Positions 58,496 through 64,000 of a DNA stretch of 64,000 nucleotides are shown here, piece by piece; the first letter of the stretch is position 1; each line of letters starts with the position of its first letter. Source of the stretch: JAFGBI01 sp964480725 (GTDB lineage: Bacteria; Myxococcota_A; Polyangia; Polyangiales; Polyangiaceae); contig CAYZQO010000017.1 in NCBI GenBank assembly GCA_964480725.1, forward strand, positions 25,878-89,877. The letters are read 5' to 3'. The notes under the pieces are model-generated. The model had not been told where the DNA came from, ran no database searches, and saw only the letters and a program-made list of their open reading frames with translations. The position numbers and the translations under genes are program-made.

Positions 58496-59626
58496 TCAGA
58501 GCACCTCGACGCTTTCGACGTGCGCGCGAACGATGCGCTGGGCGTGAGCGCCGATGTCGGCGGGATCGACGCCGAGGTTGAGCAGGGTGAGGCCGACCCG
58601 AGGGCGCGGGAGCCGCACCGGCTCGCTGCCGCCGGGATCCGGTACCTCCGCCATCTCGAGCTTGAGCTCGGGCTTGAGCACGTCGATCTGTGGAGAGCGG
58701 TCGCCCTTGCCGCGCTTCAGCGGGATCCCCGCCAAGCTCACGCCGAGCCCGGGGTCGGCGCCGCTCGGGAGCTGCTCGCGCGACTCGAGCCGGATCCGCA
58801 TCGAGAGTCCGTTCGCGCCGTCCGAAACCGTGAGGCGCCGTCCACCGAGCGCCTGGCGCGCGCGATCGGCGACGCGGACCCACGCGGCGTAGTCCTGCGT
58901 CGTCTCGAGCAGCTCGAGGTTTACCACGCGCCCTTCACGGTCCACGCGGGCAACGAACAGGGCGGTCGCGTTCAGCGGCGTCACCACGTCGCGCGCAGCC
59001 CGTTCGAGCGCGACGATGACCGGCCCGTGGGGGCCGAGCCCGAGCGCGACGTCGCGCTCAGCGGTCGGCTGCGCGAGGGACCGCGCGAGGCGCTCGGCCG
59101 CGGACCGGCGCACGAGCGGGCGCGGTCGGTAGAGGCCCGTGGCGCCGCGCCCCGCCGGGCCCACGCCGAGCGACTCGAGTGAGAGCCGTCCGCGCGCCGC
59201 CGACTCCGCGCCGTCCCCCGTCGAGTCGTCCCCGCCGCCGGGCGCGTCGCCGTCGCCCGCCCCGGACGCGTCCCCCCCACCGGGCGCGCCAACGTCGTCA
59301 CCCTCGAGCACATCACTGACAGCGGCGGGGAAGCCGGGCATCGCCACGTCCCGGCCGAGCGAGGCGACCAGAGCGCCGGCTGCCAAGCCCCCGCCGAGCG
59401 CGGGGCGCTCGCCGCGCTCCGCAGCGTCCGGCGCTCCGACGGTGGCTGACGCACCGTCGACGAGGTCGATCTCGACCTGCGCTGTGACGACGACCGGTGA
59501 CGGCCGGAGCGGCGGAGACGCCGGCACCAGCAGGAGGCTCGCGCCGCCATGGAGCGCGAGCGCAACCGCGAGCGCGATCAGGTCGCGCCGCGAGGAGCCC
59601 GGCACGCGCTCCCCCTTCCGGTACAT
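58496..59626 (-). CDS. TonB-like periplasm-spanning protein
   Basis: A 376-residue protein with a short Arg/Lys start, one transmembrane helix (about 16-35: LIALAVALALHGGASLLLVP), then a Gly/Asp/Ala linker (GAPGGGDASGAGDGDAPGGG) and a C-terminal domain of about 220 residues. That domain has a FVARVDREGRVVNLELLETT strand pair like the TonB C-terminal fold, although the sequence match is weak. It may transmit force or span the periplasm. Its last codons lie inside the 54-base sequence that is repeated on both sides of the gap, so its 3' end deserves care. Confidence 0.65.
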   Translation of the reverse strand: MYRKGERVPGSSRRDLIALAVALALHGGASLLLVPASPPLRPSPVVVTAQVEIDLVDGASATVGAPDAAERGERPALGGGLAAGALVASLGRDVAMPGFPAAVSDVLEGDDVGAPGGGDASGAGDGDAPGGGDDSTGDGAESAARGRLSLESLGVGPAGRGATGLYRPRPLVRRSAAERLARSLAQPTAERDVALGLGPHGPVIVALERAARDVVTPLNATALFVARVDREGRVVNLELLETTQDYAAWVRVADRARQALGGRRLTVSDGANGLSMRIRLESREQLPSGADPGLGVSLAGIPLKRGKGDRSPQIDVLKPELKLEMAEVPDPGGSEPVRLPRPRVGLTLLNLGVDPADIGAHAQRIVRAHVESVEVL

Positions 59627-59665
59627 GGCGGAAGGGTAGCGCAGACGCGCCGACTCCGCCCGCCG

Positions 59666-61339
59666 CTACAGGCGCAGCGCCACGGTCACGATCGCGCGCC
59701 CGGGGACGCGGACGATCCGTGCTTCCGGGAGGGCGCCGAGTTCGGCCGAGCGCTCGATGCCGTCGAACACGGTGCGGGTGACGGCGGTGCTCGTCGGGTC
59801 GGTGTCGCCGAGGTCGAGGGTGGCGGCGAGCTCGTCGGTCCCCGCGTTGACGAGCACGAGCGTCAGCGCGTCCCCACCCGGCGACCGCCAGGCGGAGGCG
59901 AGCAGATCCTCGGCGTCCGACCCGGCGTCGACCCGGAGCCAGCCCGGGTCGGTGTCGTGGGCGAAGTGGCGGACCGCGTGGTAGGCGTCCTCGAGCGAGT
60001 GGTCCTCCGACCCGACGGCGATGAGCGTGCCCGGGGTGACGGTCGCGCTCGTCCCCGGCGCCGCGAGGACACCCTGCAGGTACGCCGCGGCGCCCTCGGT
60101 CACGAGCGCGTGGTGCATGAGCACCGCGGTGCCGAACCCGTCCGCGAGCATCTCCGTCTGCAGCAGTGGCAGATCGAGGCGCTGACCGAGTTCGTGGACG
60201 GCGCCGAGCGTGACCCGATCGATGGCGGACGGCTCGGTGCCGTACAGGTGGTGGGCCAGCGCGCCCAGCTCCGCGGGGTCGAGGGCCTCGACGTAGTCGG
60301 CCAGGGTGTAGATCCCCGACGTCTCGGGCGCGGCGAGCCGCGGCGGAGTGGCGAGCCCGTCGAGCGCGCCGACGACGGCCGTGAGGGCCTCGGCGAAGCC
60401 GGGGTACTCGACCTCGACCGCGACGCCGTCCAGGAGCGCCGTGGTGGAGCCCTCGCTGGGCAGGAAGCGGCAGCCCTCGCCGGGGGTGATCGCCTCGGGC
60501 ACGAAGTCGGGGTTGTTCTGGAGGCCGATGAAATCCGGGGTGAGCCCCGCGGCGGCGTAGGCGTCGAGCGAGTCCCGCCAGTAGGCGGCGAAGCCCGCGT
60601 AATCGAAGCCCCCATCGTCGCCGCGGGCGAGCGTGCAGGTGTCGGCGTCGCCCCGACACTCCAGCGCCCCGCTCTCCTTGAGCGCGGCCGGGGGGCTCCA
60701 GGACGTCAGCATGACCGTCGGTGCGCGGCCGAGTTCCTCCGTGGCGACCCCGATGAGCTCGACCGCGGAGGTCAGGTCATCGTCGCCGGTGTGGCCGTAG
60801 CGGTTCCGCAATCGCAAGAGGTCGAGCCCCAGGTCGGAGAACATGGCGGCGTAGAGCGCGTCGCCGCTCGGATGCCGCAGGACGTCGGCCTCGAAGTAAG
60901 CGAGCGTCGCCCCCAGACCGATCAGCTCCTGGTGGGTGACCGACGGAGCGACAACGACGTCGACGGTGGGCTCCGGCAGCGGGCTACAGGCTCCGGCGAC
61001 GCAGACTTGGCCGCTCGGGCAGTCCCCGTCGTCGCACTGCAGCAGACAGAGCCCCCCGCCCTCCGGGGCCTGCCCCCCACAGAAGGCGACGGAGCCCGCG
61101 TCCGCTGCCGGTACGCAAGTGGCACCCTCGAGGCTCGCACAGCTCGCCGCCGCGTCGCAGACGCGCGTGCACGCGCCGCAGAGGCACGACAGGCCCCCGC
61201 ACTGCTGGTCGCTGTCGCACGGGCGATACCAGTTGGTCTGGCTGTCCGTGCGCGGCCCGCTGGTCGGCGCGCAGGCGGCGACCAAGAGCCCGAGGGCCAG
61301 CGAGAAGCCCCCGCGGAGCGCGGCACCGAGCACCCTCAT
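59666..61339 (-). CDS. lipoprotein with GH30-like glycoside hydrolase domain, acid/base Glu missing
   Basis: A 557-residue protein with a lipobox (GLLVAAC). A Cys-rich module of about 90 residues (CDSDQQCGGLSCLCGAC) precedes a GH30-like beta/alpha barrel with a C-terminal beta domain. IGLGATLAYFEADVLR and TVMLTSWSPPAALKES are GH30 patterns. The acid/base motif QNEP reads QNNP (274-277), so Asn replaces the catalytic Glu; the nucleophile candidate is Glu in LLQTEM (near 396). The protein may be inactive and bind polysaccharide, or use another residue. Its ATG overlaps the upstream stop as TGATG. Confidence 0.8.
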   Translation of the reverse strand: MRVLGAALRGGFSLALGLLVAACAPTSGPRTDSQTNWYRPCDSDQQCGGLSCLCGACTRVCDAAASCASLEGATCVPAADAGSVAFCGGQAPEGGGLCLLQCDDGDCPSGQVCVAGACSPLPEPTVDVVVAPSVTHQELIGLGATLAYFEADVLRHPSGDALYAAMFSDLGLDLLRLRNRYGHTGDDDLTSAVELIGVATEELGRAPTVMLTSWSPPAALKESGALECRGDADTCTLARGDDGGFDYAGFAAYWRDSLDAYAAAGLTPDFIGLQNNPDFVPEAITPGEGCRFLPSEGSTTALLDGVAVEVEYPGFAEALTAVVGALDGLATPPRLAAPETSGIYTLADYVEALDPAELGALAHHLYGTEPSAIDRVTLGAVHELGQRLDLPLLQTEMLADGFGTAVLMHHALVTEGAAAYLQGVLAAPGTSATVTPGTLIAVGSEDHSLEDAYHAVRHFAHDTDPGWLRVDAGSDAEDLLASAWRSPGGDALTLVLVNAGTDELAATLDLGDTDPTSTAVTRTVFDGIERSAELGALPEARIVRVPGRAIVTVALRL

Positions 61340-62334
61340 CACGCGCCTTCGTCCTCCTCTACCAGGTACTGCCCGCAATAGAAGGTCACCTCGTAGGTGG
61401 ACTCCGGGCGGTGGGCCCGATTGTACTCGGAAACCTCCTCCCACACGGGGAGAACTTCCCGGCGGACGTTGGCCAGGAGCCGGCGGACCCGGGCCTCCTG
61501 CGGGTGGCCGGGCCACAGGTCGAACGAGAGGGTCGTGCCCCCGACCTCGTCAGCCGCGGCCGAGACGTGCTGCCCGCTCACCATCTTGGCGGCCAGGGCG
61601 TTGAGGACGGCCCGGTGGTGATCCACCACGGCGGCCTCCCAGCCCGCAGCCTCGCCGACCGGAATGAGACACCGATGGGTGACGCAGTACACGCCGTCCG
61701 ATCGGGTCTCGAGCCAGATCCGCTCGTCCGCCACCAGGCGCGCGAGGGCAGTGTCGAGCGCCGCTTCGGGCAGCGGCACCAGACGGGCGAGCGCGTCCCG
61801 CCGGAGCGGGCTCGAGCGATACACGTGCACCCAGACCAGGGCTGCGTTGGTGTCCAGGGTGTCCGCCGTTGCGCTCGCGCCGAGGTCCGCCAGCTCCTCT
61901 GCGGTCGCCAGCCGATAGCGGATCTCGCCGCCGCGCCCGCTACGGCAGACGAGCCCAGTCTCGACCAGGTCGTTCAGGATGCTGCGGACCTTCTGCTCCT
62001 CGTCGCTCTTGAAGTGCTCCAGCACCTCGGCACGCGTCGCCGAAGTGACCTCGCCGAGGAACGAGTGGACCGCGCCCCAGAGCGTCACGCCCCGCTTGGT
62101 CGCGGACTCGCTCAGGCGCTGCACCTTCTGTTGATAGGAGCGGAGGGCGAGGCCGAACATGTCGGCGATCACCTTCTTGCCGAGCCCCTGACTCTCCAGT
62201 TCCCGGACGAGCCCGATGAAGACCTCGTCGGCGACGTGTGACAGCGGGGAGCGGACGCCGTCAGCGGTGGAAAGCTGCGCGATGAGGATCATCGTCTGCC
62301 GGACGATGGCGTCGATCAGGATCTGAGCGTTCAT
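61339..62334 (-). CDS. putative winged-helix regulator coupled to the GH30 gene
   Basis: A 331-residue protein. Residues about 60-135 (VIADMFGLALRSYQQKVQRL; SDEEQKVRSILNDLVETGLV) look like two helix-turn-helix units, the second a winged helix that reads a regulator-like ETGLVCRSGRGGEIRYRLA. The C-terminal half has no recognised domain and ends with FYCGQYLVEEDEGA. The family is unknown to me. The ATG at 62334 is preceded by AAGGAAG. The TGATG overlap with the GH30 gene indicates translational coupling. Confidence 0.7.
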   Translation of the reverse strand: MNAQILIDAIVRQTMILIAQLSTADGVRSPLSHVADEVFIGLVRELESQGLGKKVIADMFGLALRSYQQKVQRLSESATKRGVTLWGAVHSFLGEVTSATRAEVLEHFKSDEEQKVRSILNDLVETGLVCRSGRGGEIRYRLATAEELADLGASATADTLDTNAALVWVHVYRSSPLRRDALARLVPLPEAALDTALARLVADERIWLETRSDGVYCVTHRCLIPVGEAAGWEAAVVDHHRAVLNALAAKMVSGQHVSAAADEVGGTTLSFDLWPGHPQEARVRRLLANVRREVLPVWEEVSEYNRAHRPESTYEVTFYCGQYLVEEDEGA

Positions 62335-62585
62335 CGCGGCGCTTCCTTTCCGAAGAAATAAGGAGAGCACTCCGAGTCATGCCTCGCCACTCCAATCCAC
62401 GACCGCAGTGCCGTGGTGGCGGTGAGGCCGGGAGGACCAACCCGTCTCCCCGGGATTGCGCGGCCGCGACGCGCGGGGTGAAGAAACCTGCACCCTGCGC
62501 CTGTAATTTTTGCCACCGCCGCGGGGCGGATCCCGCCGGTGGACTCAGCGGTGCGCGGCGAGAACTGCCGCGCGGCCCGGTTCGC
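62335..62585. other. region between carB and the regulator gene, with a hairpin
   Basis: 251 bases. A nested inverted repeat, CCACCG (62513-62518) with CGGTGG (62537-62542) and an inner GCGGG/CCCGC, lies 44 bases after the carB stop. No T run follows on the minus strand. An AT-rich patch (TAATTTTTG, 62503-62511) and AAATAAGGAG around 62356-62365 may belong to the regulator's promoter. Confidence 0.35.
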
Positions 62586-64000
62586 TCAGACGAGCCGTGC
62601 GTGGAGCTCCTGCAGCGAGCTCGGCGCCACCTCCGACTGCCGCCGCACGGCCGCGATGCCCCGCGCCGTGATCAGCGCCGCCTCCATCGTCGTCACGTAG
62701 GGGACCTTGTGCCGGATGGCGGCCTTGCGGATGTACGAGTCGTCGTGCTTGCCGAGCTTGCCGATCGGCGTGTTGACGACGAGCTGGATCTCACCGTTCG
62801 CGATGGCGTCGGGGATGTTCGGGCGCCCCTCCTGCACCTTCTTCACAGCCTCGCAGGGGACGCCCTCCCGCACCAGGAACTCCTGCGTGCCCCGCGTCGC
62901 CAGGATGCGGAAGCCGAGCTCCTTGAACGCGCGAGCGACGACCAGCGCCAGGGGCTTGTCCGGATCGGCGACGGTGATGAGGACGGTCCCCTCCACTGGC
63001 AGCCGCGACTGCGTCGCCTCCTGCGCCTTGAAGAAGGCGAGCCCGAAGTCGTCGGCGATGCCGAGCACCTCCCCGGTGGAGCGCATCTCGGGGCCCAGCA
63101 CCGGGTCGACCTCGGGGAACATGTTGAACGGGAACACCGCCTCCTTCACCCCGAAGTACGGCACCACCGGCACCCGCAGCCCCAGCGACTCGATGGAGGC
63201 GCCGAGCATCACCTGGGTCGCCAGGCGCGCCATGGACAGGCCGCAGATCTTGGACACCAGCGGCACCGTGCGCGATGCCCGCGGGTTCGCCTCCAGCACG
63301 TAGACCACGCCGTCGGCGATGGCGAACTGCACGTTCAAGAGCCCCACCACGCCGAGCTCGAGCGCGATCTTGGCCGTGTACTCCTCGATGGTGCGCAGGT
63401 GCGCGGGCGCGATGTTCACCGGCGGGATCACGCACGCCGAGTCGCCGGAGTGCACGCCCGCCTCCTCGATGTGCTCCATCACGGCGGGGACGAAGGCGGC
63501 CTTGCCGTCACAGAGCGCGTCCGCCTCCGCTTCGATGGCGTGAACCAGGAAGCGGTCGATGAGGATGGGCCGCTCGGGCGCCACCGAGACGGCGACGGCA
63601 AGGTAGTGCCGCAGCATCGCCTCGTCGTGGACGATCTCCATGGCGCGGCCGCCGAGCACGTACGAGGGCCGCACGATCAGCGGGTAGCCGATCTCGGCCG
63701 CGATGCGGAGGGCGTCGTCCTCGGTGGTCGCCATGCCGCTGCGCGGCTGAGGGATCCCGATGCGATCCATGGCGACCCGAAACCGATCCCGATCCTCGGC
63801 CAGATCGATGACGTCGGGGGTGGTGCCGAGGACGCGCACCCCGGCGGCCTCGAGCTGGCGGGCCACGTTCAGCGGGGTCTGCCCTCCGAACTGCACGATG
63901 GCGCCCTCCGGCTTCTCCTTCTCCCACACCGCGAGGACGTCCTCGACGGTGAGCGGCTCGAAGTAGAGCTTGTCCGAGGTGTCGTAGTCGGTGGACACGG
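62586..64000 (-). CDS. carB: carbamoyl-phosphate synthase large subunit, C-terminal half (partial)
   Basis: The frame is open to the end of the window, so the N-terminal half of the gene is missing. The visible 471 residues are the second ATP-grasp domain (IVRPSYVLGGRAMEIVHDEA, DADALCDGK-type segment, VLEANPRASRTVP) and the C-terminal regulatory MGS-like domain (about the last 130 residues). CarB makes carbamoyl phosphate from bicarbonate, ammonia and two ATP, with CarA supplying ammonia from glutamine, for arginine and pyrimidine synthesis. All the expected motifs are intact. Confidence 0.97.
   Translation of the reverse strand, partial: VSTDYDTSDKLYFEPLTVEDVLAVWEKEKPEGAIVQFGGQTPLNVARQLEAAGVRVLGTTPDVIDLAEDRDRFRVAMDRIGIPQPRSGMATTEDDALRIAAEIGYPLIVRPSYVLGGRAMEIVHDEAMLRHYLAVAVSVAPERPILIDRFLVHAIEAEADALCDGKAAFVPAVMEHIEEAGVHSGDSACVIPPVNIAPAHLRTIEEYTAKIALELGVVGLLNVQFAIADGVVYVLEANPRASRTVPLVSKICGLSMARLATQVMLGASIESLGLRVPVVPYFGVKEAVFPFNMFPEVDPVLGPEMRSTGEVLGIADDFGLAFFKAQEATQSRLPVEGTVLITVADPDKPLALVVARAFKELGFRILATRGTQEFLVREGVPCEAVKKVQEGRPNIPDAIANGEIQLVVNTPIGKLGKHDDSYIRKAAIRHKVPYVTTMEAALITARGIAAVRRQSEVAPSSLQELHARLV

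Noticed and set aside
1..64000. tRNA, rRNA and transposase genes
   Set aside because: No T-loop-like GGTTCGAATCC signals, rRNA segments or transposase motifs were recognised on reading. A covariance-model scan would be needed to exclude a divergent tRNA.

Overview
The window is GC-rich throughout (about 70 percent by eye) and nearly every real gene uses G/C at third codon positions. Several gene types point to a myxobacterium-like member of Myxococcota: a beta-helix surface protein ending in a MYXO-CTERM-type tail, Stigma-like cysteine repeats, many lipoproteins with Gly/Thr-rich linkers behind the lipobox, and TPR/outer-membrane proteins. This is an inference from gene content; there is no rRNA or other phylogenetic marker apart from a carB fragment. 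Two runs of 100 N (44123-44222 and 58353-58452) show that this is a draft scaffold.

1-5 kb (+): the end of a GH3-family gene, an SMR efflux protein, and a redox group (two DUF2141 paralogues flanking wrbA, then a glutathione peroxidase), followed by a GT-C-like membrane protein. 5-12 kb (-): a complete dedicated Ton operon, tonB-exbB-exbD-exbD-TonB-dependent receptor-lipoprotein. Opposite it is an OmpR/PhoB-type response regulator whose phosphoacceptor Asp is Glu. 12.9-19.3 kb: a beta-helix MYXO-CTERM protein, a phosphate-selective-type porin, and a fusion of cysteine synthase with a cysteinyl-tRNA-synthetase-like domain whose signature motifs have decayed. 19.3-21.8 kb (-): a Na+/H+ antiporter with a PTS EIIA domain, and bioD.

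21.9-26.6 kb: a translationally coupled operon of ECF sigma factor, membrane anti-sigma protein and TPR/beta-barrel protein (which apparently starts at CTG). It is divergent from an exported Lys/Ala-rich repeat protein. Both divergent promoters read GGAACT-16 bp-CGTC, so the sigma factor probably controls itself and the repeat protein.

26.8-38.1 kb: surface lipoproteins (two Cys-rich paralogues, a PHB-depolymerase-like esterase, an S10-like hydrolase, a GH8 glycosidase), an exonuclease and a HELGH membrane protein. 31.2-32.8 kb and 38.1-42.3 kb together hold all three AmmeMemoRadiSam components. Each has an N-terminal membrane or Tat-like segment, and the two loci also encode a small membrane protein and a spermidine-synthase-like membrane protein. 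42.3-49.5 kb: a decayed paralogue fragment, a lipoprotein, a tandem-repeat region with a gap, an orphan ExbD-like protein, glgX, and a toxin-antitoxin pair flanked by imperfect direct repeats.

49.5-64 kb: tandem LuxR-type regulators, small Cys-rich lipoproteins, two genes each broken by one base in a G run, a Uma2 protein, an LPG-synthase-type membrane protein, a DsrE-like protein, a PAS-GNAT fusion, a TonB-like protein, a GH30-like lipoprotein overlapping a putative regulator, and the 3' part of carB. No tRNA, rRNA, CRISPR array or transposase was recognised.
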